Below are positions 13,681 through 21,984 of a stretch of DNA of 64,000 nt, piece by piece; position 1 is the first letter of the stretch, and each line of letters starts with the position of its first letter. The notes beneath the pieces are model-generated. The model saw nothing but the letters and a program-made list of their open reading frames with translations. It searched no databases and was not told the origin of the DNA. The translations under genes and the position numbers were made by a program. Origin of the DNA: Ramlibacter algicola (GTDB lineage Bacteria > Pseudomonadota > Gammaproteobacteria > Burkholderiales > Burkholderiaceae_C); the NCBI RefSeq assembly GCF_016641735.1, contig NZ_JAEDAO010000001.1, positions 4,030,001 to 4,094,000 of the forward strand, in the 5' to 3' direction.

Positions 13681-14907
13681 ATGTCGCAACAGACCCATTC
13701 GTCGCTGGCCGTCCATCCCGTCGAGGACGACGGCAGCGAGCTCCTGCGCCGCCGCCAGGTGGCGCGCCGCGCCCGCATCACCGCGATCGTCGTGCTGCTG
13801 CTGCTCGGCGCCGGCGCGGCGCGCACCGTCGTCAGCCGCATCGCGAACTCGCGCGCGCTCGACGCCGCCGCGGCCGAAGCCGGCACGCAGTACGTGCGCA
13901 CCACCGTCGTGCCAGGCGGCGCGGGCAAGGGCCAGGTGCTCACGCTGCCCGGGACGCTGCAGGGCTTCGTGCAATCGCCGGTGGCTGCACGCGCGGGCGG
14001 CTACCTGCGCCGCTGGACCAAGGACATCGGCAGCCGGGTGCAACAAGGCGAGCTGCTGGCCGAGATCGAGACGCCGGAACTGGACCAGCAGCTGTCGCAG
14101 GCGATTGCCGCGCGCAACCAGACTGCCGCCAGCATGGAACTCGCGCGGACCACCATGGAGCGCTGGGAGGCGCTGCGCAAGCGCGACGCCGTGTCGCAGC
14201 AGGAGCTGGAAGAGCGCCGCAGCGCGTTCGCGCAAGCCAAGGCAAACCTGGCCGGCGCCGACGCCAACGTCGAGCGGCTGCGCCAGCTGGAAAGCTTCAA
14301 GCGCGTGGTGGCGCCCTTCTCCGGCGTGATCACGCGCCGCAACGTCGACATCGGCGACCTGATCGATTCCAACAAGCCGCTCTTCCTGCTGTCGCAGACC
14401 GACCCGCTGCGCGTGTACGTCAACGTGCCGCAGGCGTACGCCCAGCTGGTGCGCGTGGGCCAGGACGCTGTCGTTTCCCAGTCGGAACTGCGCGGCCGCA
14501 CGTTCCCGGCCCGCGTGGCGCGCACCGCGGCGTCCATCGACACCAGCAACCGCACGATGCAGGTCGAGGTGACGCTGCCCAACAAGGACGGCGCGCTGCT
14601 GCCCGGCGCCTTCGTCAACGTCGAACTCGCCGCGGCGCCGAGCACCGTGCCTGTGGTGCCGTCGAACGCGCTGCTGTTTCGCGGCCAGGGCGTGCTCGTC
14701 GCACGCGTGGGCGAGGACGGTGCCGTGAAGCTGCAAACGGTGCGCCTGGGCCGCAACTTCGGCGACAGCGTCGAGGTGCTGGAAGGCATCGAGGCCGGCC
14801 AGTCGCTGGTGCTCAACCCCTCGGATTCGCTCGCCGACGGCGACAAGGTGCAGGTGGTCGCCGACAACCGCGCGCCCGCGGCATCGGCCGCGAAGGGCCG
14901 CCCGTGA
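13681..14907 (+). CDS. RND efflux periplasmic adaptor (membrane fusion protein)
   Basis: 408 residues of the HlyD/AcrA class. A single N-terminal membrane anchor (about 32-52) is followed by a split lipoyl domain (GYLRRWTKDIGSRVQQGELL), a helical hairpin (about 140-200), then beta-barrel and membrane-proximal domains (VNVPQAYAQLVRVGQ, LPNKDGALLPGAFVNVEL). It bridges the permease and the outer-membrane factor. It starts four bases after the permease stop. Its stop overlaps the GTG of the next gene by four bases (GTGA). Confidence 0.93.
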   Translation: MSQQTHSSLAVHPVEDDGSELLRRRQVARRARITAIVVLLLLGAGAARTVVSRIANSRALDAAAAEAGTQYVRTTVVPGGAGKGQVLTLPGTLQGFVQSPVAARAGGYLRRWTKDIGSRVQQGELLAEIETPELDQQLSQAIAARNQTAASMELARTTMERWEALRKRDAVSQQELEERRSAFAQAKANLAGADANVERLRQLESFKRVVAPFSGVITRRNVDIGDLIDSNKPLFLLSQTDPLRVYVNVPQAYAQLVRVGQDAVVSQSELRGRTFPARVARTAASIDTSNRTMQVEVTLPNKDGALLPGAFVNVELAAAPSTVPVVPSNALLFRGQGVLVARVGEDGAVKLQTVRLGRNFGDSVEVLEGIEAGQSLVLNPSDSLADGDKVQVVADNRAPAASAAKGRP

Positions 14908-16310
14908 GGCGCGCGCTCGCGGCGCTCGCGCTGCCGCTGCTGGTCTCCGCTTGCGCCTCTGTCGGTCCCGGCTACGAGCGGCCGCAGGTCGACCTGCCCG
15001 CGGCCTGGAAGACCGAGGCGCCCTGGCGCGCCGCCAAGCCCGACGACGCCGCGCCGCGCGGCGCGTGGTGGCAGGCCTTCGGCGACACGGCGCTCGACGC
15101 CTTGATGGACCAGGCGCTGCAGGCCAGCCCCACGCTGCAGGTGGCCACGGCGCGGCTCACGCAATCGCGCGCCGGCGTCGACCTCGCCAACGCCGGCCTG
15201 TTCCCGCAGGTGTCGGTGTCCGGCCGCGCCGCGCGCCAGCGCATCTCGGCCAACCGGCCGCTGACCAACTACTCGGCAACGAACCAGAGCACGGTGCAGA
15301 ACGACTTCACGCTGTCGTTCAACGTCGCCTACGAAGCCGACCTGTGGGGCCGCGTGCGCAGCAGCCTGGAGCAGGCCCGCGCCAGCGCGCAGCAATCGGA
15401 AGCCGACTGGCAGAACGTGCGGCTGGTGCTCACCACCGACCTGGCCGCCGCGTACTTCAACCTGCGCGAGCTGGACATCGAACTGGACGTGCTCGCGCAG
15501 TCCATCGCGCTGCAGCGCCGCGCCCTGGACCTGGCGACGGCGCGGCATGACCTGGGCGCGACGTCCGGCCTGGACGTCGCGCAGCAGCAGGCGCTGCTGG
15601 ACAGCACGCTGACGCAGGTCGACGTGCTGCGCCGCCAGCGCGACCAGTTCGAGCATGCAATCGCGACGCTGGTCGGCCAGCCTGCGCCGACGTTCTCCAT
15701 CGCACCTGTCGTCGCCGAGCGCGCCGCGCCGCTGGTCGCCGTCGGCGTGCCTTCGGACCTGCTGCAACGCCGCCCCGACATCGCGTCCGCCGAGCGCGCC
15801 ATGGCCGCCGCCAATGCGCAGATCGGCGTCGTGCGGGCCGCCTACTATCCCAGCTTCACCATCGGGCCGTCGATCGGCACGGAGAGCCGCACGCTGTCGT
15901 CGCTGTTCGACGCGCCCAGCCTGCTGTGGTCGTTCGGCGTGTCGCTGACGCAGCCGCTGTTCGATGCCGGCCGCACCGACGCCAACGTCGCCATCGCCGA
16001 AGCGGGCTACCAGGTCGCGGTGGCGAACTACCGGCGCGTGGTGCTGACCGCGATGCAGGAGGTCGAGGACGGCATGACCGGCAGCGCCGCATTGGATCGC
16101 GCCGTCGCCCAGGCGCGTCGCGCCGTGGAGAGCGCCGACAAGGTGCTGCGCATCGCGACCGACCGCTACGAAGGCGGCGCGACGTCGTTCACCGACGTCA
16201 TCGCCGCGCAGCAGTCGCTGCTGACCGCCCGCCGCCAGCTCGCCCAGCTGACGGGGCAGCGGATGCTGGTGTCGGTGTTTTTGGTGAAGGCGGTGGGCGG
16301 GGAGTTCTGA
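14904..16310 (+). CDS. outer-membrane efflux lipoprotein, NodT/OprM family
   Basis: 468 residues with a GTG start. The signal sequence ends in the lipobox LVSAC, with acylated Cys near residue 17, followed by GPGYERPQV, the usual start of mature NodT lipoproteins. Two OEP repeats follow, each with long helices (RRPDIASAERAMAAANAQ). It forms the trimeric outer-membrane duct of the pump encoded by the two preceding genes. No regulator gene adjoins the operon, so control is probably elsewhere. Confidence 0.95.
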   Translation: MRRALAALALPLLVSACASVGPGYERPQVDLPAAWKTEAPWRAAKPDDAAPRGAWWQAFGDTALDALMDQALQASPTLQVATARLTQSRAGVDLANAGLFPQVSVSGRAARQRISANRPLTNYSATNQSTVQNDFTLSFNVAYEADLWGRVRSSLEQARASAQQSEADWQNVRLVLTTDLAAAYFNLRELDIELDVLAQSIALQRRALDLATARHDLGATSGLDVAQQQALLDSTLTQVDVLRRQRDQFEHAIATLVGQPAPTFSIAPVVAERAAPLVAVGVPSDLLQRRPDIASAERAMAAANAQIGVVRAAYYPSFTIGPSIGTESRTLSSLFDAPSLLWSFGVSLTQPLFDAGRTDANVAIAEAGYQVAVANYRRVVLTAMQEVEDGMTGSAALDRAVAQARRAVESADKVLRIATDRYEGGATSFTDVIAAQQSLLTARRQLAQLTGQRMLVSVFLVKAVGGEF

Positions 16311-16317
16311 CACCCTT

Positions 16318-16400
16318 TCGTCATTCCCGCGAAGGCGGGAATCCATCGCTTCCATTCTTCCTGCAGAGGGAAGCGATGGGTCCCCGCCTCCGCGGGGACG
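16318..16400. repeat. compound REP-like element, three stem-loops
   Basis: ATTCCCGC-GAAG-GCGGGAAT (16323-16342), then CATCGCTTCC paired with GGAAGCGATG (16344-16353 and 16369-16378), then TCCCCGC-CTCC-GCGGGGA (16381-16398). It lies between convergent genes. The two end hairpins recur in reverse order at 20145-20222. Confidence 0.85.
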
Positions 16401-16406
16401 ACGAAG

Positions 16407-16955
16407 CTACGTGCAGTGCATCGCCTTCTTCAACGCCCGCACCTTCTCCACCGGCACTTGCGCGAGCGACGGCGGGTCCAGCACGTTGTCTTCCTCGCGC
16501 ACGATGCCCAGCTTGCCATCGTCCTGCTCGCGCCAGACCAGGTAGCCGCAGTGCAGCGCGAGCTTCGCGGTCGTCGACGCGAAGTCGACCGCCGCGTACA
16601 CGCCGGGCCTCGCCTGCGGCGGGTCCTTGTACCAGGTGATGCGCAGCAGCTTGCGTGACCGCACGCCGCCCGCGCGCTGGTTGAACTCCTGCACGCCCTT
16701 GCGCCATCCGTCGAACGAGACCTGCGCCTTCTGCGTCGGCGCGTACTGGCGGAAGGCGGCGTCGAACCGCCCCGCGTCCCGCGCGGCGAAGTAGCGGCGC
16801 GACTGCTCGACGACGTGCCGCACCTGCTCCGCGCTGGGCATCCAGTCCTTGTCTGCATTCACGGGCGCCAGCACGATCGGGACTTCGCCGTTGAGCGGGT
16901 TGGCCATCGCGGCCCCCGCGAGAAGCACCAGGACAAGGAAGCGGATGAGGTGCAT
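16407..16955 (-). CDS. DUF4019-like secreted protein
   Basis: 182 residues with a Sec signal peptide (about 1-17, cleavage near AAMANP). The mature part contains a helical segment rich in aromatic residues (RRYFAARDAGRFDAAFRQY) and a conserved beta region with PGVYAAVDF and LHCGYLVWRE, typical of DUF4019 proteins. Function unknown; probably periplasmic. An ATG 18 bases further upstream is possible but would put charged residues before the signal core. Confidence 0.78.
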   Translation of the reverse strand: MHLIRFLVLVLLAGAAMANPLNGEVPIVLAPVNADKDWMPSAEQVRHVVEQSRRYFAARDAGRFDAAFRQYAPTQKAQVSFDGWRKGVQEFNQRAGGVRSRKLLRITWYKDPPQARPGVYAAVDFASTTAKLALHCGYLVWREQDDGKLGIVREEDNVLDPPSLAQVPVEKVRALKKAMHCT

Positions 16956-16989
16956 GCGGCGATGATGCCTCATGCATTGCCCGGCGGCC

Positions 16990-17103
16990 TTGTCATTGCG
17001 CGCTTGACCCGCTATCCGCTCTCTTTGTCATTCCGGGCTTGACCCGCAATCCACACGCAGGCGCGCGAGCGCCGCATGGATTGGCCTTCGCCGGAATGAC
17101 AAG
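16990..17103. repeat. REP-like element cluster
   Basis: Several degenerate units of the same family: tgtcattgcgcgcttgaccc, tgtcattccgggcttgaccc and, inverted, cttcgccggaatgaca. It lies between two minus-strand genes, so unlike most copies here it is not between convergent ends. Confidence 0.65.
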
Positions 17104-17105
17104 GG

Positions 17106-17504
17106 TCAGGCCGCGCTCACCGCGAACACCGGCCCTTCGACCCTCTCGCCGACCTCCACCCCACGCTCGGCGAACCACCCCTGCGGCATCTCCAGCACGT
17201 AGCGCACCGGATGCGGACAGGTCGTGGTGTCCAGGGTGTGCGGCTCCATGTCGTCGACGTGCAGGATCGTGCCGTCCTCGTCCAGGAACGCGATCGACAG
17301 CGCGAGCGGCGTGTCCTTCATCCAGAAGCGCTGCACCTCGGCGCGGTCGCAGACGAACAGCATGCCTTCGTCGGGCTCCAGCGACGTGCGGTGCATCAGC
17401 CCCAGGGCGCGTTGCTGGCGCGTGCGGGCCACGTAGGCGTCGATCGGGTGGCCGCCGGCGGCCAGTTTCATGCGGATCTGGTGCATCGGCGGCATTGTTG
17501 GCAC
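17106..17504 (-). CDS. DUF192 family protein
   Basis: Up to 132 residues. Conserved DUF192 features: ARTRQQRALGLMHR near the N-terminus, GMLFVCDRAEVQRFWMKDT in the middle, and YVLEMPQGWFAERGV. This compact beta fold occurs widely, often as a secreted or envelope protein; its role is unknown. Starts at 17504, 17495 and 17486 are all possible and no ribosome site decides between them. No signal peptide is visible from any of them. Confidence 0.85.
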   Translation of the reverse strand: MPTMPPMHQIRMKLAAGGHPIDAYVARTRQQRALGLMHRTSLEPDEGMLFVCDRAEVQRFWMKDTPLALSIAFLDEDGTILHVDDMEPHTLDTTTCPHPVRYVLEMPQGWFAERGVEVGERVEGPVFAVSAA

Positions 17505-17570
17505 GCCAACCCGCGCGCGCTGCCCGAACCGGCCGCAGCCGGTTGTAGGCCGCCGCCGGAATGAGGCCGG

Positions 17571-18080
17571 CTACCCCGCCGTCGCCTGCCTGAGCGGTAC
17601 GTCCGCCACGCGCATCGACACCACCTTCGGCGCATACGGCACGGCCTGGCGTCCGACCTCGCGGAACGCATAGCGCGCGTGGAACCGTTCCGACGGGGCG
17701 TTCGGCGGGTCGCTATCGATCTCCAGGGCCACCAGCGGCACGCCGCCAGCCGCAGCCTGCGCGACCACTTGCCCGTAGAGCTGCGTCGCGATGCCGCTGC
17801 GGCGCGCCTGCTCGCCCACCACCACCCGGTCGACGTACAGGAAGCGGTCGTAGCGTTGCGCGAACCACTGGTAGTTGACGCTGTCGTACGCCGCGCCTTC
17901 GCGGAACGCGAGCAGGAAGGCGACGACCTCGCCCGCGCGTTCGACGACCGTCGCGAGCGCCGCCTGCGCATGCAGCTGGGCGAGCCGCTGCGAATCCATC
18001 GCGCTGAGGAACTGCACCGACTCCGCATTGAGCCGCAGCACCGCGGCATGGTCTGCGGCGACCAGGGGACGCAGCGTCAC
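17571..18080 (-). CDS. GNAT-family N-acetyltransferase
   Basis: 169 residues with a GTG start five bases after the stop of the membrane-protein gene, forming an operon with the next two genes upstream. It begins TLRPLVAADHAAVLRLN, the usual GNAT strand-1/helix-1 pattern. The acetyl-CoA motif is VVVGEQARRSGIATQLY (Q/R-x-x-G-x-A type), followed by LVALEIDSDPPNAPSERFH. It transfers an acetyl group from acetyl-CoA to an unidentified amine. No close subfamily is recognised. Confidence 0.88.
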   Translation of the reverse strand: MTLRPLVAADHAAVLRLNAESVQFLSAMDSQRLAQLHAQAALATVVERAGEVVAFLLAFREGAAYDSVNYQWFAQRYDRFLYVDRVVVGEQARRSGIATQLYGQVVAQAAAGGVPLVALEIDSDPPNAPSERFHARYAFREVGRQAVPYAPKVVSMRVADVPLRQATAG

Positions 18081-18085
18081 CGCGC

Positions 18086-18631
18086 CTAGCGCCCTGCCGC
18101 CGTCGCAGGCGATCCGGCGAAGAACAGCTGCCACGAGATGCGCCCCGGCACCGCGGTGAACAGGCCGACGGCCAGCGTCGCGCCGAGCACCAGCACCCGC
18201 ATCAGGTGCGCGTGCTGCGCCACCTCGTGGCGGCGCGCGTGCCACACGGCCTTGCCGAGCAGGCCGATGACGATCACGGCCAGGATCTGCAGCAGGCCGA
18301 CGTGCTGTTTCATGGCCAATGCGCTGCCGCACAGGGCGAGCATCACCGTGGCCCACGCGTAGCCGAGCGCCCGATGGCGCGGCGTGCCCTTGGGGGCGCG
18401 CAGCTGCAGCACGCCCAACGCCATCGCGACGAAGCCGGCCAGCAGGTGCACCTGCGTGCTCCACGACGCGTGCAGCAGCACCTGCGGATGGAAGCCGAAG
18501 CCGCGGAAGGCGTCGGGCAGGTCCTGCAGCCGGTCGACCACGACCGCGACATAGGCCACCGTGACGATCGCGACGGCGATCCACGCCTGCGATGCGCCCG
18601 GTCCGCGCAGGCGCTGCCGCAGCGTGCTCAC
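18086..18631 (-). CDS. DUF2306-like membrane protein
   Basis: 181 residues with about five hydrophobic helices and conserved polar residues within and between them (HLLAGFVAMALGVLQL, RHRALGYAWA, HLMRVLVLGA), as in DUF2306 membrane proteins. Function unknown; the histidines may bind metal or heme, which is a guess. The GTG start overlaps the upstream stop by four bases (GTGA), so translation is coupled to the preceding gene. Confidence 0.8.
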   Translation of the reverse strand: MSTLRQRLRGPGASQAWIAVAIVTVAYVAVVVDRLQDLPDAFRGFGFHPQVLLHASWSTQVHLLAGFVAMALGVLQLRAPKGTPRHRALGYAWATVMLALCGSALAMKQHVGLLQILAVIVIGLLGKAVWHARRHEVAQHAHLMRVLVLGATLAVGLFTAVPGRISWQLFFAGSPATAAGR

Positions 18632-19182
18632 GACTGGGCCGCGTCGCGCTTCACGCGCGCGAAGTAGAAGGCCAGGCTTTCGCCGCCGCCTTCCTGCAGC
18701 AGGCGGAACACTTGCCCGACTGGGTCGTAGAAGCGGCCGCTCTTGCCGCGGATGCCGGGCACCCGCGCGCCGGCCTGCAGTTCCGCGGCAGTGGGTTCGT
18801 CCCACAGGCCGTCGGTGTTGCGCACGAGCACCTCGCCGACGTAGCAGCCCAGCACCAGCAGGACCTGCGCCGCGGCCGCGGGCGACGCGCCTTCGTCGCG
18901 CATGTCCAGCACGATGTTGTCGATGGCGACCAGGCTGGCCGGCGAGTAGTCGAGGTCGACGTCCTCGGCCTTCTTCGCCAGCGGGATCGCGCTGGCCGCC
19001 AGCGCGCGGGCATCGCGCACGGTGAAGGGCGGCAGGTCCCGGGCGGCCGGTGCGGGCGACGGCGCATCGGTCGGCGGCGTTGCAGCCTGTTGGGCCACGG
19101 CCAAGGCAGGCACTGCGGCGAACGTGCAGGTCGCGGCTGCACCGAGGAGGAAGGCGCGGCGGGCGCAACGGGAAGCGGTCAT
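18628..19182 (-). CDS. exported protein of unknown function, possible Tat substrate
   Basis: 184 residues. The N-terminus RCARRAFLLGAAATC has an RR pair before a mild hydrophobic core and an Ala-rich cleavage region, so Tat or Sec export is likely. The mature part is mixed helix (PASLVAIDNIVLDMRDEG, LLVLGCYVGEVLVRNTDG), similar in style to small DUF3806-like proteins. I do not assign a function. First gene of a three-gene operon with the membrane protein and the acetyltransferase. Confidence 0.75.
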   Translation of the reverse strand: MTASRCARRAFLLGAAATCTFAAVPALAVAQQAATPPTDAPSPAPAARDLPPFTVRDARALAASAIPLAKKAEDVDLDYSPASLVAIDNIVLDMRDEGASPAAAAQVLLVLGCYVGEVLVRNTDGLWDEPTAAELQAGARVPGIRGKSGRFYDPVGQVFRLLQEGGGESLAFYFARVKRDAAQS

Positions 19183-19287
19183 GGGCGGATTGTCGGGGAA
19201 TCGGCCCGGCTGCCAACGACGGCGGCGGGCTGCCGAGCTAGGCCCTGTGCTCGATGTCCGCCGGCAGGCACGAGGCGACGCGTCCGG

Positions 19288-19665
19288 TCATGCGTCCTTC
19301 CGCTGGCACACCGCCTCGACGTTGTGCCCATCGGGGCCGATGACGAAGGCGGCGTAGTAGTGGGGCGAATACTGCGGCCGCAGGCCGGGCGGGCCGTTGT
19401 CCTTGCCGCCGGCCGCGAGGGCCGCGCGGTAGAACGCCTCGACCTGCTCGCGCGTCTTCGCCTTGAACGCGAGGTGCAGCGGCGCGATGGGACCTTGGCC
19501 CTGGAACAGGCACAGCGACGCGTCGTCGCCTTTCGCGACCAGCTCGATGCCGTAGCTGGGTGCCCCCTCGCCGACGGCGGCGACGTCGAGCGGCGCGAGC
19601 GCGGTGAGAAAGAATGCCTTGCTGGCCGCGTAGTCGCTGCAGCCGATTTTCACGTGGTCGAACAT
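19288..19665 (-). CDS. VOC-family (glyoxalase-like) protein
   Basis: 125 residues. It begins with MFDHVKIGCSDYAASKAFF, the usual first beta-alpha-beta unit, and ends with PDGHNVEAVCQ, where His and Glu are candidate metal ligands. Ribosome site AGGAG lies a few bases before the ATG. Family members are small dioxygenases, isomerases or resistance proteins; nothing here indicates a substrate. It is divergent from the PIN-domain gene. Confidence 0.88.
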   Translation of the reverse strand: MFDHVKIGCSDYAASKAFFLTALAPLDVAAVGEGAPSYGIELVAKGDDASLCLFQGQGPIAPLHLAFKAKTREQVEAFYRAALAAGGKDNGPPGLRPQYSPHYYAAFVIGPDGHNVEAVCQRKDA

Positions 19666-19722
19666 CGGGTCTCCTGGGATAGCATCCGCGGCGGCCGGCT
19701 CGTCGAGCCGTCGGGAGGACGC

Positions 19723-20121
19723 ATGGCGAAGTATGTGATCGGACCGGACGTGGCCCTGGCGCTGGCCGAGCGCGAGGCGGCCGTCTCGCCCCAGCACCGC
19801 TTGCTCGCGCCCACGCTGTTGCGGTCGCAGGTCCTGGCGCAACTCTATACCGAGGTGCGGCGCGGCACGCTCGATCGCCAGCAGGCCGACCGCCGCCTCG
19901 ACTACCTGCGCGGACTGCAGATCCGCCTGCTGGGCGACCGCGTGCTGCAGCGCGCGGCCTGGCGCATCGCGCAAGACCTGGACTGGGCCGACACGTTCGT
20001 GGCCGAGTACCTGGCGCTCACGACATTGCAGGCCGACGCATTGGTCATCCGCGATGCGGCGCTGGCGCAGGCCGCGTGCAGGGTGGTGCCCGTCGTGGAC
20101 ATGGACACACTGCTGGGGTAA
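19723..20121 (+). CDS. solitary PIN-domain protein (VapC-like)
   Basis: 132 residues after a good GGGAGG ribosome site. The PIN-domain acidic residues appear as D9, D90 (in WADTFVAEYLAL) and D111 (in ALVIRDAAL), but the helix-2 position usually Glu is Q36 (LLRSQVLAQL). PIN domains are magnesium-dependent RNases; the substitution may lower activity. No antitoxin gene adjoins it: upstream is a divergent VOC gene and downstream a REP element. It could be a relic of a toxin-antitoxin pair or a PIN enzyme with another role. Confidence 0.75.
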   Translation: MAKYVIGPDVALALAEREAAVSPQHRLLAPTLLRSQVLAQLYTEVRRGTLDRQQADRRLDYLRGLQIRLLGDRVLQRAAWRIAQDLDWADTFVAEYLALTTLQADALVIRDAALAQAACRVVPVVDMDTLLG

Positions 20122-20144
20122 GGCGTCTCGCGAAGAAGCGGGAT

Positions 20145-20222
20145 CGGAAGCGCTGGGTCCCCGCCTCCGCGGGGACGACGAAGTCTTGTCATTCCCGCGG
20201 AGGCGGGAATCCATCGCTTGCA
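20145..20222. repeat. REP-like element, two stem-loops
   Basis: Contains gtccccgcctccgcggggac and, after a short spacer, attcccgcggaggcgggaat followed by ccatcgcttg. These are the parts of the 16318-16400 element in the opposite order. It lies between the convergent PIN and VOC-remnant genes. Confidence 0.8.
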
Positions 20223-20236
20223 CACGAAGCTCGGAC

Positions 20237-20410
20237 CTAGACGTTCTGCGCGATGCGCCAGAGCACGCCACTCGGGTCGCTGAGCACGAAGTCGCGCATG
20301 CGCCACGCTTCGGTGAAGCCGAGGTCCGCATAGAAGCGCTTGGACAATGCATAGTCCTTCGCCGGCACGAACGCCTTCAGTTCGACCGCCTTCAGGTTCG
20401 CCGCGGTCAC
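20237..20410 (-). pseudogene. VOC-family gene with a large internal in-frame deletion
   Basis: 57 codons from a GTG that overlaps the upstream stop as GTGA. The first part (AANLKAVELKAFVPAKDYAL, then RFYADLGFTEA) is the normal start of a bleomycin-resistance-like VOC protein. It jumps directly to WRMRDFVLSDPSGVLWRIAQ, the normal C-terminus. About 60-65 residues of the middle, including the second beta-alpha-beta unit, are missing without loss of frame. The product could not form a VOC fold. Operon position and coupling are kept, so the deletion looks recent. Confidence 0.82.
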
Positions 20411-20682
20411 TTCTTGCCTTTCGACGACCGCTCGTCCTTGCGCCAGTACTGGAATTCGTCCTCGTGCACCTCGAGGTCCAGTTCGCTGACGCGCGCCTGC
20501 AGGCGTTCCTGCACGTCGAACACCGCCTTGTTGTAGATGGCCGGGCCGATCTCCTCGAGGAAGAAGCCCAGCAGGCCGCCGGCGGCGACGTTGCCGATCG
20601 GCTCGTCCATGTTCTCGCGGAAGTAGCGCTCGATGGAGGCGACGGCCTGCGCGCGGGCTTCCTTGGTGAGTTCGATGGCCAT
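20407..20682 (-). CDS. DUF2164 family protein
   Basis: 91 residues. Conserved DUF2164 features include an N-terminal helix (EARAQAVASIERYFRENMD), the GNVAAGGLLGFFLEEIGPAIYN type core and a C-terminal helix with ERL and DLDLEVHEDEF-like acidic residues. Cytosolic; function unknown. Translated between the PEP-mutase-like gene (five bases upstream) and the deleted VOC gene (four-base overlap). Confidence 0.85.
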   Translation of the reverse strand: MAIELTKEARAQAVASIERYFRENMDEPIGNVAAGGLLGFFLEEIGPAIYNKAVFDVQERLQARVSELDLEVHEDEFQYWRKDERSSKGKK

Positions 20683-20687
20683 GGCGA

Positions 20688-21521
20688 TCAGCGTTCCTGC
20701 CGGAACAGCGCGTTCAATTCGACGCCCGAGGCGGCTTGCGAGAAGCCGTCGAAGCGGCCCTCCTCGGCGATCAGCCGCGCGGCGTTCATGAAACCGCCCC
20801 ACGCAGCGCGAGCCAGCGCGCCGCCGACGCTGATGCGGCGCACGCCCATGGCCGCGACGTCGGCGACCGTGAAGTCGGACGTGGCGCCGATCAGCAGGTT
20901 CACCGGCCTGGGCGCGACCGCGCGCACCACGGCCTCGATCTGCTCGCGCGTGCGAATGCCGGGGGCGTAGAGGCAATCCGCGCCGGCTTCCGCGTACGCC
21001 TGCAGGCGCCGGATGGTGTCGGCGAGGTCGGGACGGCCGACGAAGAAGTTCTCGGCGCGGCCGACCAGCAGCGTGTCACCACCGGCTTCGTCGATCGCGC
21101 GCCGCGCGGCGCGCATGCGCTCGACCGCCACCGGGATGTCACGCAGTGGCGCATCGGCATCGCCCGTCGAGTCCTCGATCGACAGGCCGGCGACGCCGGT
21201 CTCGATGGCCAGCCGAACGTTGCGCATCACGCCGGCGGGGTCCGGCGCGTAGCCCGCTTCGAAATCGGCGTTGATCGGCAGCCGCGTCGCCACAACCATC
21301 TCGCGGAGGTGCGCGAGCACCTCGCCGACTTCCACCTGCCCATCCGCCTTGGCCTGCGCCCAGGCCGATCCCGAACTCGTCGTCGCGAGCGCCTGGAAGC
21401 CCAGCTGCTCGAGGTAGCGCGCGCTGCCGGCGTCCCACGGGTTCGGGATCACGAAGCAGCCGGACGCGTGCAGGTGCCGGAACGCTTGCCGCCGCGCGGC
21501 GATGCTGGGGGTATCGGTCAT
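20688..21521 (-). CDS. isocitrate lyase/PEP mutase superfamily protein
   Basis: 277 residues, TIM-barrel. Early motif IPNPWDAGSARYLEQLGF, then LPINADFEAGYA (metal-binding Asp), AGLSIEDSTGD and the LVGRAENFF strand. The KKCGH-type lyase signature is absent, so it belongs to the PEP-mutase/oxaloacetate-decarboxylase branch often annotated as such without a known substrate. It cleaves or forms C-C or C-P bonds next to a carboxylate in family members. Second gene of a four-gene operon starting at 21870. Confidence 0.9.
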   Translation of the reverse strand: MTDTPSIAARRQAFRHLHASGCFVIPNPWDAGSARYLEQLGFQALATTSSGSAWAQAKADGQVEVGEVLAHLREMVVATRLPINADFEAGYAPDPAGVMRNVRLAIETGVAGLSIEDSTGDADAPLRDIPVAVERMRAARRAIDEAGGDTLLVGRAENFFVGRPDLADTIRRLQAYAEAGADCLYAPGIRTREQIEAVVRAVAPRPVNLLIGATSDFTVADVAAMGVRRISVGGALARAAWGGFMNAARLIAEEGRFDGFSQAASGVELNALFRQER

Positions 21522-21531
21522 GGGAGCTCCC

Positions 21532-21870
21532 TCAAGACTGCGGGTCGAAGCCGAACACGCGCAACTCCTGGCTGCAGCGGCAGGCTTTCGCCAAACGTGC
21601 GGCCCAATCCACGGCTTGCTCGCGCGACGGCAGTTCCAGCACGGTGAAGCCGCCATCCAGCGGCGGCGCCCGATAGCCGCCGTCCGTGACGCGACCGTCG
21701 GCCGCGACCAGCACCGGTGGCACGCCGGCGTCGATGCCGCCGCCGAACACGTACACGCCGGCCGCCTTGGCCTGCTCGATCACGGCGTGCGAGTCACGCA
21801 CCACCGCGTCCCAATCGCCCTCGGGGACGACCATCGCGGCGGCGGGGAAGGAGATCAGGTATTTCGCCAT
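21532..21870 (-). CDS. YCII-related domain protein
   Basis: 112 residues. Small ferredoxin-like fold protein: starts MAKYLISFPAAAM, has VIEQAKAAGVYVFGGGI, then GGYRAPPLDGGFTVLELPS and the end AARLAKACRCSQELRVF, the usual pattern of YCII/PhnB-like proteins encoded next to ECF sigma factors or metabolic enzymes. Function unknown. First gene of the operon with the PEP-mutase-like gene ten bases downstream. Confidence 0.85.
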   Translation of the reverse strand: MAKYLISFPAAAMVVPEGDWDAVVRDSHAVIEQAKAAGVYVFGGGIDAGVPPVLVAADGRVTDGGYRAPPLDGGFTVLELPSREQAVDWAARLAKACRCSQELRVFGFDPQS

Positions 21871-21984
21871 GGCAGCCTGTGCACGTCGCCGTCGTTCGGC
21901 GTTGCATGGTTCATGCGGCCATTCTCGTCGCCGCCGCCACGGCGTCAAACCGCAGGCTCATCGAGACGATGTCCGCGCAGCGGC

